Assembly: GCA_029261295.1 (NCBI GenBank)
Contig: JAJDBP010000002.1
Location: 452,267 to 516,266 of the forward strand
Length of the DNA stretch: 64,000 nucleotides
Origin: Nitrospirales bacterium
GTDB lineage: Bacteria; Nitrospirota; Nitrospiria; Nitrospirales; UBA8639
Direction: 5' to 3'
The notes below the pieces were generated by a model that did not search any database, was not told the origin of the DNA, and saw only the letters and a program-made list of their open reading frames with translations. Made by a program: the position numbers and the translations under genes. This document shows, piece after piece, positions 27,902 to 36,872 of the stretch. Numbering within the stretch: position 1 is the stretch's first letter; the number at the start of each line of letters is the position of its first letter.

Positions 27902-28308
27902 CAGCCGATGTTTTTCAAAAAGGGGGTAAGAGGATAAAACACAAGAATCTTACGAAACCCCTTGATAAAAGGTCAATTCGTCATCGTTGGTAAAAAGAAA
28001 AACACCTAAAAAGAAATAACTAATTTTTTGAGATAGGTTTTAGCTGAAATCTTCACTCTTTTTTCAATAAGTTACCAAATTCTTTAATGTTTTCATCACT
28101 CAAAACAAATCAATCTGCTTGATACATAATTCCCTTCCTATTTCCCTTCGGATTACTTGGTAATTTTATTTCCCTCATCACAATCTCTTTGGATTTTATA
28201 AGGCCACATATTTTTATGGATACGAGATGTATTCTGAAAGGATTTGGAGAGTCATGCCATTTCCTCCCATGAAGCGGCATGGGGCCGTGGATCGAAAGGA
28301 GGGGAGTT
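27902..28308. other. AT-rich divergent intergenic region
   Basis: About 407 nt between the DUF882 gene and the VIT-VWA gene. It is noticeably AT-rich around 27990-28130 and is likely to hold both promoters, though I cannot fix a convincing -35/-10 pair. A strong GGAGG lies just before ATG 28309. A minus-strand open frame at 28110-28415 is low complexity and rejected. Confidence 0.35.
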
Positions 28309-30783
28309 ATGGTTGGCAAAAGTTGTAGGACAAGAGTTTTGGGATGGGCTCTGGGGGGAAGTCTGGTTGGAGCGCTGACTCTGTTGGGTGGAGGATGGTT
28401 TGGGTTTGAGTCCATTTCTGCTCCGGTGGCTTATGCAAGTGCCGAATGGGTAGGTGATGAATCCGGGGCTTTAGTAGGGATTGATGATGAGGGAAAGCTG
28501 ACGCAGGCTTTTCCGCTGAAACACACCAATGTTGCTATTCAGGTCAGCGGGCCACTTGCGCGGGCGCAGGTGACTCAGCAGTTTGAAAATCCCTATTCCG
28601 AGAAAATTGAAGCGGTCTATACCTTTCCACTTCCGCAGAACGCAGCGGTGGATAATATGACGCTGACCGTTGGCGATCGGGTGGTGAAAGGCACGATCAA
28701 AAAACGAGAAGAAGCGCGGGCCATTTATGAAGCCGCGAAACGTAGAGGTAATGTGGCTGGTTTGTTAGATCAGGAACGCCCCAATATTTTTACCCAATCA
28801 GTGGCCAATATTCTTCCAGGAGAGAAGATTTCCATCACGATAAGTTATGTACAGACCTTGTCGTATGACGGTGGAACATATTCGGTCGTCTTTCCCATGG
28901 TAGTAGGGACGCGGTATATACCTGGCCAACCCATTTCCCAAGAGCTACCAGCGCAAACCTTAGGAGGCGGTTGGGCATATGACACCAACCAAGTTCCTGA
29001 TGCTTCTCGTATTACGCCTTCCGTTCTGAAACCAGGGACTCGATCCGGACATGATCTGACCCTATCCGTAAAAATTGATGCAGGTGTGCCAATACACCAG
29101 GTTCAGTCAATGACGCATGAAATTGTGGTGAGCAATCCTAAGAAATCGCAAACGGCTGTTTCTCTCAAAAAAGAAGCGACCATTCCCAATAAAGATTTTA
29201 TCCTGACGTATGCTGTAGCAGGCCAAGATATTCATGATGCGGTGCTGACTCATCGAAATGGGAAGAATGGGTTTTTTACTCTGCTGTTGCAACCACCGGA
29301 TCGTGTAAAGACGGATCAAGTCACGCCAAAGGAATTGGTGTTTGTCTTGGACACCTCAGGATCGATGTCGGGGTTTCCATTGGATAAGGCCAAAGAAACC
29401 ATGCGTCTCGCCATTGATGGGCTGAATCCACGCGATACCTTTAATCTCATCACGTTTGCGGGGGATACGCATATTCTATTTCCCGAACCCGTTCCAGCCA
29501 CGCCATCGAATGTGCGCAAAGCCCAACGCTTTTTAGAATCGCGCAGAGGGGGTGGTGGCACAGAAATGATGAAGGCCATTCGAGCGGCGTTAGATCCAAG
29601 TGATTCCCAGGAACATCTGCGAATTGTCTGTTTTATGACCGATGGCTATATCGGCAATGATATGGCGATTGTTGGGGAAATTCAAAAACATGTCAATGCT
29701 CGCGTTTTCGCGTTTGGGATTGGTTCCAGTGTTAATCGTTTTTTGTTAGACAAGATGGCGGAACATGGCCGTGGCGAGGTGGAATATGTGGGATTGCAAG
29801 ATGATGGATCGTCGGCCGCTCGTCGATTTCATGAACGAGTCCAACATCCCTTGCTCACAGATATTTCAGTGGACTGGGACGATCTGGATGTGTTTGAGGT
29901 CTATCCCAAGCGATTGCCCGATCTGTTTAGCGCCAAACCCTTGGTCGTGACGGGACGATATACGACCCCTGGAAAAGCGACCATTCGGCTACGAGGAAAA
30001 GTTGCCGGGCATTCAGTCGTGCGCAAGATTGAGGTGGACTTCCCTGGCTTTGAGCCCGAACATGATGTCTTAGCAACATTATGGGCACGTACGAAGATTG
30101 CCGATCTGATGGCACAAGATTACAACGGGGTTCAACAAGGAAATCCCAAGCCTAATATTCGCAAGGCGATCACACAACTGGGCTTGGACTATCGATTGAT
30201 GACTCAGTTCACCTCATTTGTGGCTGTCGAAGAATTAATTATCACCGAAGGCGGACAACCGCGACGAGTAGAAGTACCCGTCGAATTGCCTGATGGCGTC
30301 AGTTATGAAGGCATCTTTGGCCGTGATGATCAACGGCAAGCTGGTTTCCGCAATCGTGCCATGAGGCCTGCGGCTAAAATGAGTAAGAGTCTTCTTGGTG
30401 GAGTAGTCGCTCAAGAAGCCTACAGTGCAGCCCCGCCAGTTATGGCTGATAGGCTAGAGGAAGACCGTTCCATGAAAAGCCTCAATGAGCCTCTGTCAAA
30501 ATTTGATGCGGCCTTGTTGACTATGGTGGACAAAAAGAAAAAAGGAAAGGCCTTCTCTTTCGACGAGTCAGAAAAGCTTCAGGATGGAAAAGCCTTGGTC
30601 CAGGTCTGGCTAGCAGATACAAAAGAAGAAACCTTGTCTCAACTAAAGGCGTTGGGCTTCAAATCTGTGGCACAACCCAAATCAGGCCACCTGGTCATCG
30701 GGTACATCCCTGTCGAACAGCTAGAAGCGCTAGCCAAGCTATCCATTGTTCGCTACATAACTATGCAACCTACCGCAGCATAG
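28309..30783 (+). CDS. VIT and von Willebrand A domain envelope protein
   Basis: 824 residues from ATG 28309, with GGAGGGG about 6 nt upstream. An N-terminal TM/signal region (VLGWALGGSLVGALTLLGGG) precedes a VIT domain (about residues 50-185: VAIQVSGPLARAQVTQQFEN, YTFPLPQNAAVDNMTL, RPNIFTQSVANILPGEKI). The VWA domain begins near residue 340 with the MIDAS motif FVLDTSGSMSGFPLD, threonine region LITFAGDTH and FMTDGYIGND. The last 75 residues form an alpha-beta module (GKALVQVWLADTKEETL) that resembles a small propeptide-like domain. Related proteins act as surface adhesion or scaffold proteins; no sortase gene is seen. Confidence 0.85.
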   Translation: MVGKSCRTRVLGWALGGSLVGALTLLGGGWFGFESISAPVAYASAEWVGDESGALVGIDDEGKLTQAFPLKHTNVAIQVSGPLARAQVTQQFENPYSEKIEAVYTFPLPQNAAVDNMTLTVGDRVVKGTIKKREEARAIYEAAKRRGNVAGLLDQERPNIFTQSVANILPGEKISITISYVQTLSYDGGTYSVVFPMVVGTRYIPGQPISQELPAQTLGGGWAYDTNQVPDASRITPSVLKPGTRSGHDLTLSVKIDAGVPIHQVQSMTHEIVVSNPKKSQTAVSLKKEATIPNKDFILTYAVAGQDIHDAVLTHRNGKNGFFTLLLQPPDRVKTDQVTPKELVFVLDTSGSMSGFPLDKAKETMRLAIDGLNPRDTFNLITFAGDTHILFPEPVPATPSNVRKAQRFLESRRGGGGTEMMKAIRAALDPSDSQEHLRIVCFMTDGYIGNDMAIVGEIQKHVNARVFAFGIGSSVNRFLLDKMAEHGRGEVEYVGLQDDGSSAARRFHERVQHPLLTDISVDWDDLDVFEVYPKRLPDLFSAKPLVVTGRYTTPGKATIRLRGKVAGHSVVRKIEVDFPGFEPEHDVLATLWARTKIADLMAQDYNGVQQGNPKPNIRKAITQLGLDYRLMTQFTSFVAVEELIITEGGQPRRVEVPVELPDGVSYEGIFGRDDQRQAGFRNRAMRPAAKMSKSLLGGVVAQEAYSAAPPVMADRLEEDRSMKSLNEPLSKFDAALLTMVDKKKKGKAFSFDESEKLQDGKALVQVWLADTKEETLSQLKALGFKSVAQPKSGHLVIGYIPVEQLEALAKLSIVRYITMQPTAA

Positions 30784-30797
30784 TTTCAACTTGAATT

Positions 30798-30835
30798 AGG
30801 CGGCTCGGGCAAACACCTGAGCCGCCTTTTTTTTT
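30798..30835 (+). terminator. Rho-independent terminator after VIT-VWA gene
   Basis: Stem AGGCGGCTCGGG paired with CCTGAGCCGCCT (12 bp with one G-T pair) around a 6-nt loop, followed by nine T residues. It starts 15 nt after the stop codon. A textbook intrinsic terminator. Confidence 0.93.
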
Positions 30836-31123
30836 GTCATTTTTGCAAGGTTAAAACCGTAATCCCTCACTTCTATCATTTCCGATATTGGTTATCAGGA
30901 ATCTAACTTTGGTATTAAGTGTGGATGCAAGCCACAAATGAAAGAATATGTATGATGGATTGAAGAACTGGTGAATAGTCAAGATTCCCTAATCTTGAAG
31001 TGGTTTAAGTCTTGTTTTATCTTCAGGTCCGTAATTAACATGTATCGTTTCTACTAGAAGGGTTGTGAAAAATAGTATGGAGTGTTTTTCTTTAAAAACA
31101 TGGATACTATGAAAGGCTTACAG
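30836..31123. other. Intergenic region before the lipoprotein gene
   Basis: About 290 nt from the terminator to the chosen lipoprotein start. AT-rich, with no recognisable gene or repeat. A promoter for the lipoprotein is expected here but I cannot place it confidently. Confidence 0.35.
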
Positions 31124-32095
31124 ATGGACTTCTTTTGTAATCGTAGCCTAGGGATTTTGTTGCTTTCCCTTCTTTTTCTGTTGCAGGCGTGTGGGATTAC
31201 GAACTCTCACATTGACGGGCAATTGAATGTGCTACGGGCTCCATCTGAGCCTATAAGCGATATTAGGTTCTTAGAAGAAAAGACTGTGAACTTGGAAGAT
31301 GTAATTTTTGTTCCCCGGCCAGATGAGGACTTTTCCCTGAGTTTGAAAGAAAGATCTGTAGCTAGGCTAAAAAGTTCTGTCGCAGGGTTTAAACAAGGGG
31401 GGATGGTGGGTGCTGGGTGGATGGGTGAAATTTTTTGTCATTCAAGTTCGGGAGGTCAAAGTGTTAATTCTTGGGAAGGAGTCCTTTTCGTGGTCCTCAT
31501 GTGTCCGACTATGATCTTGGGGGGAGTACTTGTTGGGGGTTTGGTCGGAGGAGTTGGTGGTGCAGTTGTAGGGCCGAAGTCAGAAACTTCCACAGATCTT
31601 CAATTGCACTCTCTGATTAATTCCCCCAAAGAGTTGAGATACATTATTTTTGCAAGCGAGGTGAGCAAGAAAATTGAAGACCATCTTATTCAGCTCACAT
31701 CGAACAATGATCCCACTTCTGTTGACTCACCCCATGTTGTTCGTTTCAGTAGGGACAAGAAACCAAAAAATTTCATGACAATTGAACCTGTCCAAATTGG
31801 CTTGATTCAGGTCGGACAAGATTCGACGGAGAAATATGAACTCAGTATGAAGTTTCGAATAGTTTTCTCAGATACCAGTCAGATCCCCTGGGCGATTGAA
31901 GAGATTGAGGCCAAATTGGGTGAGTATCGATATGAACGATGGGGTTCAGGGAACGGGCAATTGTTGCGTGAGGGATTGGAACTAGGTGCTCACGACATTG
32001 CCACACAGATTCTGGCCGAATTCCGGAAACACGTGACTTCGCTTGAAATAGCAGAATCTGTAGGCACGGAAGATCCGCTTTCCTCTACCCCCTAG
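31124..32095 (+). CDS. Putative outer-membrane or inner-membrane lipoprotein
   Basis: About 323 residues from ATG 31124, with AAAGG 7 nt upstream; earlier in-frame starts lie at 31082, 31100 and 31109. The N-terminus is a lipoprotein signal ending in the lipobox LLQAC (Cys 23). A Gly-rich hydrophobic stretch (ILGGVLVGGLVGGVGGAVVG) near residue 145 may span or insert in a membrane. The second half is mixed alpha-beta with no recognised family. It is followed after 14 nt by a fragment of ccmI sequence and by the membrane-protein module. Confidence 0.65.
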   Translation: MDFFCNRSLGILLLSLLFLLQACGITNSHIDGQLNVLRAPSEPISDIRFLEEKTVNLEDVIFVPRPDEDFSLSLKERSVARLKSSVAGFKQGGMVGAGWMGEIFCHSSSGGQSVNSWEGVLFVVLMCPTMILGGVLVGGLVGGVGGAVVGPKSETSTDLQLHSLINSPKELRYIIFASEVSKKIEDHLIQLTSNNDPTSVDSPHVVRFSRDKKPKNFMTIEPVQIGLIQVGQDSTEKYELSMKFRIVFSDTSQIPWAIEEIEAKLGEYRYERWGSGNGQLLREGLELGAHDIATQILAEFRKHVTSLEIAESVGTEDPLSSTP

Positions 32096-32109
32096 TTTTT
32101 CCTGTTCGT

Positions 32110-32180
32110 TTAAAACGGGGCTTGGCCAGCGCGGAGTTTGGTGAGGGATTCTTTGACGAACGCGAGGTCCTGACTGCCGG
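32110..32180 (-). pseudogene. Second copy of the ccmI 3' end
   Basis: This 71-nt stretch aligns without gaps to 34902-34972, the last codons of ccmI, with 8 mismatches. Read on the minus strand both end in PGSQDLAFVKESLTKLRAGQ followed by APF and a stop; every mismatch is synonymous. The rest of the gene is missing. It is therefore a truncated ccmI remnant acquired by duplication or recombination with a related genome, and it flanks the membrane-protein module as a direct repeat with ccmI itself. Confidence 0.85.
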
Positions 32181-32424
32181 GGTACTATTTTCTCCTGTTA
32201 TTCCTGCAGGTTATTAAAAGGAATCCATCTGTCTATGCGCACCTCAAAAAAACCAATCGAATTTTGATTTTCCACTCCAAAACTTATTTCACATTCATTC
32301 CGTTTTGTGATTTTCTTGCACAGTAACGACTGTTGGATTCTCCTCGCCTGTGGGTTGGCCACTTCACGCCGATAAGTGAAAGGACCTAATACATCTCTTG
32401 TTAGTTTTTTATGGTTTGATTGCT
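32181..32424. other. Intergenic region upstream of the membrane-protein module
   Basis: Together with the ccmI remnant the gap is about 330 nt. Beyond 32180 the similarity to ccmI stops abruptly. The stretch is AT-rich and has no recognisable gene; it probably holds the promoter of the three-gene module. Confidence 0.35.
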
Positions 32425-33312
32425 ATGGATGAAATTGCTGAAAGCGTTTCTGTGAAAAAAATCTCTATCCAGGGGACGATTCAAGAAACTCTCGAAATCT
32501 GTTGGCAACATCGTAAGGTCTTAGCACTTTGGATCGTTGGCTGTACCATTTTCACGGGAGGTTTTTGCTACCTCATTGAGTATTCTTCTATTCAACCTAG
32601 CTTAACCTATGGGAAATGGTCCTCTATTTGGTTCAGAGTACCTTTTGTCTTCTTGGGGATTTTTGTTTCTGTCATTGTCCCTTTAATGATTTGTGCTCGA
32701 TTTTCAGTTTTTTGTCATCGTCTCGTTTTGGTTGATAAGAAATATTCATCTATTTCCCCGTTTTTCTTTAGCAAACGAGAGTGGAGGTTCTTGGGATGGG
32801 ATTTATTTTTGGTCGCGGGCGTACTTGTGATTGGTGTTGTGGTAATGACAGTTGGTGCTCTTGTGCTGCAATTCATGGGAATTCTTTTCGCGCCGCATGG
32901 CCACTCATTTTTGATCAGGGCAATTGTAGATAGCTACCTATTCACGGCTTTGTCCTACGGATTGGGTTCCTATGCTCTTGCTGGATATTGTCTAGTCCTT
33001 CCAGCAACAGCCTTAGATCTTAAGCCTTCTTTGGCATGGTCATCGGAACAATCCAAAGGGAATGAATTGAGCCTGGCTGTATTATTTGGGGGCCTGCCAT
33101 TTGCCTTTGGGTTTTTGTACTGCCCGCCTTCCCTTCTGACCTGGTTGCAAATTGATCAGTTGATGGTTGTGAAGCATGTGATTCGACCTTTTCTTGTGTA
33201 TTTGGTGACTCCCGTCATAGTAATTGCCATATCAATTGCATTCCGTGAACTTACCAATTGGATTCCTATTGCCCAGCTTTCCGAATCCGCCAAAGTGGGA
33301 AGCATGAGTTAA
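32425..33312 (+). CDS. Polytopic membrane protein, module paralogue A
   Basis: About 295 residues from ATG 32425 (TTG 32398 is an alternative). Roughly six TM helices; after the first comes a cytoplasmic FCHRLVLVDKKYSS-like turn, and later LAWSSEQSKGNELSLAVLFG and the terminal signature ISIAFRELTNWIPIAQLSES. The same architecture and near-identical ending (ISIAFRELTNWSPSSQLPES) occur in the gene at 33950, so the two are diverged paralogues. Family not recognised with certainty; it resembles glycerophosphoryl diester phosphodiesterase membrane-domain or YIP-like proteins only in topology. The stop shares a base with the next possible start (TAATG). Confidence 0.7.
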   Translation: MDEIAESVSVKKISIQGTIQETLEICWQHRKVLALWIVGCTIFTGGFCYLIEYSSIQPSLTYGKWSSIWFRVPFVFLGIFVSVIVPLMICARFSVFCHRLVLVDKKYSSISPFFFSKREWRFLGWDLFLVAGVLVIGVVVMTVGALVLQFMGILFAPHGHSFLIRAIVDSYLFTALSYGLGSYALAGYCLVLPATALDLKPSLAWSSEQSKGNELSLAVLFGGLPFAFGFLYCPPSLLTWLQIDQLMVVKHVIRPFLVYLVTPVIVIAISIAFRELTNWIPIAQLSESAKVGSMS

Positions 33313-33371
33313 TGAGGGAAATTATATTCAAAGATTTTTTTCATAGAAGTTCTAAGGAAGGGGAGGTGAAA

Positions 33372-33896
33372 GTGAATTGTAAAATACTGAATAACAATGT
33401 TTCCTATGTAGTGAAAACATTATTAGTAAGCTGTGTGCTTATTTTGGCTTCTCCCTTGCCAATTTTTGCATATGAAAAAATGTGGGATAGTAGTGGATTT
33501 GAACCAGAAGAATTTTCCTTAATTCTTCAGCTGTCTAAATCTGAATGGGAGCAGGTGGCAACTGAAATGGCAAGGGATGAGGGCTCAAATGGACGGGTAG
33601 AGAATTCCGAGGGTAGCCTGGAGTTAATTATTGTTAATTCTAATCGTAACTCGAGACTTTCTTTTCTGCCTTTGTATATGAATGATGGCGAATCCTCAAA
33701 ACCTTTCGCCCTGAAAGTGGGAATTCATTTTACGAGGCAGTCGATGCTAGTGAAATACCAAGGAAATTTTACAGAGAGGGCGATTGAAGAATTTCGAGAA
33801 GTGCTTGGTCCAGAATATATGGTCACTGGCCACCACGATTCCAGTAGTCCGTCTTGGGATGGGGTGGAGTTGGAAATCCAATCTAATGTTCCGTAA
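33372..33896 (+). CDS. Small exported protein of the membrane-protein module
   Basis: About 174 residues from GTG 33372, chosen because GGGAGG lies 5 nt upstream and it puts a signal peptide (LLVSCVLILASPLPIFAYE) near the N-terminus. ATG 33312, overlapping the previous stop as TAATG, is the alternative and would add 20 residues. The mature part is acidic and beta-rich (FEPEEFSLILQLSKSEWEQV) with no recognised domain. Tight linkage to the two membrane paralogues suggests a shared function. Confidence 0.65.
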   Translation: MNCKILNNNVSYVVKTLLVSCVLILASPLPIFAYEKMWDSSGFEPEEFSLILQLSKSEWEQVATEMARDEGSNGRVENSEGSLELIIVNSNRNSRLSFLPLYMNDGESSKPFALKVGIHFTRQSMLVKYQGNFTERAIEEFREVLGPEYMVTGHHDSSSPSWDGVELEIQSNVP

Positions 33897-33949
33897 CTAA
33901 TTTTAGAATATTAAGAATAATCGGTGAGTCCAATTTTTAGGTTAGCCGT

Positions 33950-34780
33950 ATGAATATTCCCCCAATAAACTCTTTTCCAAACGCCCTCAATGTTAGGGCC
34001 ATTTTCAAGGAAGCTTTTGGTTTTGCCTGGGACCATCGGCATGCTTTTTGGTGGTGGATTTTTGTTGGTGCGGTTCTGACGGGGTTGGGGGATTTAGTCG
34101 GGGAATTTTCCTATGGGGAGGAAGGCTGGGGTTTAACAGGCTTTCCGTATTTCGCGGCCATATTTTTGGCCCCGATACCTGGTTTATTAGTTTTTGTGTT
34201 GTTAGCTGTTTACTGTCATCGTACATTTCTTATTTATCATGGCGGTAAATCCCTCAATCTCAAATTTTTCTTTACAGAAAGGGAACGGAAGTTCTTTGTT
34301 TGGATTCTTGGAATCTCTTTATTTTGCGCCTTCATTACCATGCCAGGAGTATTCATTGTGGTAACAATTTGGGATTCCATAATTGAAATTTTTCCAGAAG
34401 GATTCTGGGAGGACACCTTTATTGGCGATTTATTTGTGGTTTGGGTATTTCTATTTCCTTTTTACTACGTTTTTGGAAGATGGGTTTTAGTGTTTCCTAC
34501 CATTGCAATAGATCAGGAGCCTAGAATCGGCTGGTCTTGGAAACAGACAAAAGGTAATGACTGGCAAATGTTTGTTTTGGTGGGATTCCTTCCGTTTACC
34601 GTCGGAAATCTATGGCTCCTATTGCCATTCCTTGGACTAGCTGAATTTCCGGTGCTTAGTGCCTTCATTTCTACATTTGCCCTGTTTCTTTTTACACCGG
34701 TGGAAGTAACTGTGATATCAATAGCCTTTCGTGAGCTCACTAATTGGTCTCCATCCTCACAACTTCCTGAATCGACATAA
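33950..34780 (+). CDS. Polytopic membrane protein, module paralogue B
   Basis: 276 residues with about six TM helices. Shared landmarks with the 32425 gene are the start pattern (FKEAFGFAWDHRHAFWWW versus IQETLEICWQHRKVLALW), the YCHR/FCHR turn after TM2-3, the W-K/E-Q-x-KGN segment (WSWKQTKGNDWQMFVLVGF) and the ISIAFRELTNW ending. Starts 53 nt after the small exported protein gene. Its 3' end converges on ccmI. Function unknown. Confidence 0.7.
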   Translation: MNIPPINSFPNALNVRAIFKEAFGFAWDHRHAFWWWIFVGAVLTGLGDLVGEFSYGEEGWGLTGFPYFAAIFLAPIPGLLVFVLLAVYCHRTFLIYHGGKSLNLKFFFTERERKFFVWILGISLFCAFITMPGVFIVVTIWDSIIEIFPEGFWEDTFIGDLFVVWVFLFPFYYVFGRWVLVFPTIAIDQEPRIGWSWKQTKGNDWQMFVLVGFLPFTVGNLWLLLPFLGLAEFPVLSAFISTFALFLFTPVEVTVISIAFRELTNWSPSSQLPEST

Positions 34781-34879
34781 TTTGCACGAAATGGTTCAAG
34801 AAAGATGGATGCCCGCCCGCTACAAACTGCGAGCATGACGAATTGGAAGGTAGAGTGTTTATTTTAGGTTGAGGCGGTT

Positions 34880-34911
34880 CCCGTTTTAAGGCAGTTATTG
34901 CTTAAAACGGG
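34880..34911. repeat. Inverted repeat over the ccmI stop codon
   Basis: CCCGTTTTAAG (34880-34890) and its exact complement CTTAAAACGGG (34901-34911) flank a 10-nt loop. It overlaps the last ccmI codons and faces the convergent membrane-protein gene. It may act as a transcription terminator although no T-run follows on the minus strand. Confidence 0.5.
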
Positions 34912-35825
34912 GCTTGGCCAGCGCGAAGTTTGGTAAGAGATTCTTTGACGAACGCCAAGTCTTGGCTGCCTGGTTCCATGTTTTGTGCGGCAAGCGACCA
35001 GGCTTCATCGGTTTCTTGCTTTCTGTCTAAATACCAGAGGGCGATGCCTCGATACCAATTGACGGCTGGTTGATTGGGCAAGTCGGCGAGGACCATATCA
35101 AAATGTTTGAGGGCTTCTTGGAAGAGTTTGGGGTCATCGATTTTTCGCGAGTCAATTAAGAGAACCCCATAGTTATACCGGGCTTCATGCTGTTTGGGAT
35201 CTAATTCTAAGGCTTTGGCCCAGGCCTTCTGGGCCTCTGCCGCGCGTCCTAAGGCTTGATAGGAGCGCCCCGCCATAATTTGTCCTTGTAAATCATCGGG
35301 GTTTTCTTTCAACCGGGCTTCTAACTTCGCGACCATTTCCATCGGATTGGGTCCGCCACCCATTTCCGCTTCGACGGCCATGAGCTTTTGGGCAGCTTGA
35401 ATTTGCAAGATGCTATAAATCCCGACAGAAGCTATTAAGACCACTATTCCCGATGCGATGGCCGAGAGCCAACCCTTTTGTTTCGGGGCGGCTTCTTGAG
35501 TATGGCTGCTATCGCCGTCTCTCCCATCTTTCAGTATCTCTAAGCGATCTAAAATGTGGAGCAGCCGATGTTCGTCCGTGGCTTTGAGGCGTTCATAGTC
35601 GGTCTTAGCCATCCTGCCTTGTGCAAGTTCCATTTCTAACTCTTGTAAAGATTGATTCAGGACTCCACGTTCAACCTGCAGGTCGGCATATTCTTGTTCT
35701 TGGTTATCGTCTAACCCAAAGGAAATGGGGGAAGGGTCTCTCCGCCAAAATGGGAGGGTTAGGGCAAACAGCACAATGCTGATGACGATGAGAAGCGGAG
35801 TAATAAAGGCAATGATCGGAGGCAT
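34902..35825 (-). CDS. ccmI: Cytochrome c-type biogenesis protein CcmI (TPR)
   Basis: 307 residues. The N-terminal membrane part (PLLIVISIVLFALTLPFW) and a short coiled-coil loop (NQSLQELEMELAQGRMAKTD) match CcmI/CycH; a second TM (SAIASGIVVLIASVGIYSI) leads to a periplasmic TPR domain (GRSYQALGRAAEAQKAWAKA). CcmI chaperones apocytochrome c to the haem ligation complex with CcmF and CcmH. It lies 16 nt after ccmH. Its 3' end is duplicated at 32110-32180. Confidence 0.9.
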   Translation of the reverse strand: MPPIIAFITPLLIVISIVLFALTLPFWRRDPSPISFGLDDNQEQEYADLQVERGVLNQSLQELEMELAQGRMAKTDYERLKATDEHRLLHILDRLEILKDGRDGDSSHTQEAAPKQKGWLSAIASGIVVLIASVGIYSILQIQAAQKLMAVEAEMGGGPNPMEMVAKLEARLKENPDDLQGQIMAGRSYQALGRAAEAQKAWAKALELDPKQHEARYNYGVLLIDSRKIDDPKLFQEALKHFDMVLADLPNQPAVNWYRGIALWYLDRKQETDEAWSLAAQNMEPGSQDLAFVKESLTKLRAGQAPF

Positions 35826-35841
35826 GTCAGAGAAGCAGGGC

Positions 35842-36312
35842 TTACGATTCTAATTCGCGCTCAAGGCGCTGGCGAGCTTGTTCGTCTAAGGGTGTCGGTG
35901 GAGTGGTTGACGGGGTTGGGGTGCGCCGCACCCAGCCGATGACTTCCTTATAAAGAAGGAGCCCGCCTCCTAACAACAGAATGAACGGTCCCGCCCAGAG
36001 GAGCCAATTGACGCCATGTGCGGGGGGTTGCATCATAATATAATCCCCATATCGGCTGAGGAAGTATTCTTTAATATCTTCTGGGCTATGGCCCATTTTC
36101 AATCGGTCCCGCACTACCCCTCGCATTTGTTGAGCGAGTGGAGCGCCGGATTCCCAAATATTTTCAGTTTGACACACCGTACAGCGCAGCGTTTTGGCAA
36201 TTTCTCGGACCTGGATGTCTAAGGCGGATTCGTCTTGGACTTCAGCCAAGACGGCCCAAGGTGTTGTTAAAATAAACGTGAGAGCGAGTGCTAAACGAAT
36301 AGGCATGAACAT
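35842..36312 (-). CDS. ccmH: Cytochrome c maturation protein CcmH
   Basis: 156 residues. A signal/TM start (IRLALALTFILTTPWAVLA) is followed by the redox motif LRCTVCQTENIWESGAPLAQ, the CxxC that reduces apocytochrome haem-binding cysteines, and DRLKMGHSPEDIKEYFLSRY. A C-terminal TM (WLLWAGPFILLLGGGLLLY) anchors it. ATG 36312 shares a base with the ccmG stop (TAATG), showing coupling. Confidence 0.94.
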   Translation of the reverse strand: MFMPIRLALALTFILTTPWAVLAEVQDESALDIQVREIAKTLRCTVCQTENIWESGAPLAQQMRGVVRDRLKMGHSPEDIKEYFLSRYGDYIMMQPPAHGVNWLLWAGPFILLLGGGLLLYKEVIGWVRRTPTPSTTPPTPLDEQARQRLERELES

Positions 36313-36872
36313 TAGGATGGGGTGCTGATGGGTTTCCCCTTGAGTAAAGGTGCAATAATTTCTTGGGTAATCTTGGTGTACATATGGCCGGTGACGGGTC
36401 CCACATATTTATAACGGATTTTCCCCTGCTGATCGATGACAAAGGTTTCGGGTACGCCATAGACACCATAGTCGATGGCTAATTGGCCATGCAGATCTCG
36501 CATATGTGCAAAGGTCGTCCCGTATTCTTTGAGATATTGTTGGGCATCGGGCAATTTATCTTGATAGTTGACGCCAAGCATGACGAAATTGGGGTCATCT
36601 TTAAAGAGTTTATGGAGCTGTAAGACACTCTCATGCTCGACCTTGCATTCATAGCACCAAGATGCCCAAAAGTTTAGCAGGATGACTTTGCCCTTGAATT
36701 GATTGAGGGAAATTAAATCGCCTGTTTCTACATCGGGTCCTTCCACCATTGGGGCATCGGTGCCGATGAGCACAGTTGGGATATGTCGGGGATCTCCCCA
36801 CAGGCCTTGATAGAACAAGGCGAAAAGTCCGAGCAGAACCAAGACTAAAGTCAGTTGAGAGCCCTTGGTCAT
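36312..36872 (-). CDS. ccmG: Thiol-disulfide oxidoreductase CcmG/DsbE
   Basis: 186 residues from ATG 36872, which overlaps the ccmF stop as ATGA and has GAGGGAAG in front. One TM (LTLVLVLLGLFALFYQGLW), then a thioredoxin-like domain with active site NFWASWCYECKVEH. VPETFVIDQQGKIRYKYVGP holds the conserved cis-proline region of CcmG. It receives electrons from CcdA (47.4 kb) and passes them to CcmH or apocytochrome. Confidence 0.94.
   Translation of the reverse strand: MTKGSQLTLVLVLLGLFALFYQGLWGDPRHIPTVLIGTDAPMVEGPDVETGDLISLNQFKGKVILLNFWASWCYECKVEHESVLQLHKLFKDDPNFVMLGVNYQDKLPDAQQYLKEYGTTFAHMRDLHGQLAIDYGVYGVPETFVIDQQGKIRYKYVGPVTGHMYTKITQEIIAPLLKGKPISTPS

Noticed and set aside
32096..34901. Transposon or integron carrying the membrane-protein module
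   Set aside because: No transposase, integrase or terminal inverted repeats; the flanking repeat is ccmI coding sequence, so recombination is the simpler reading.
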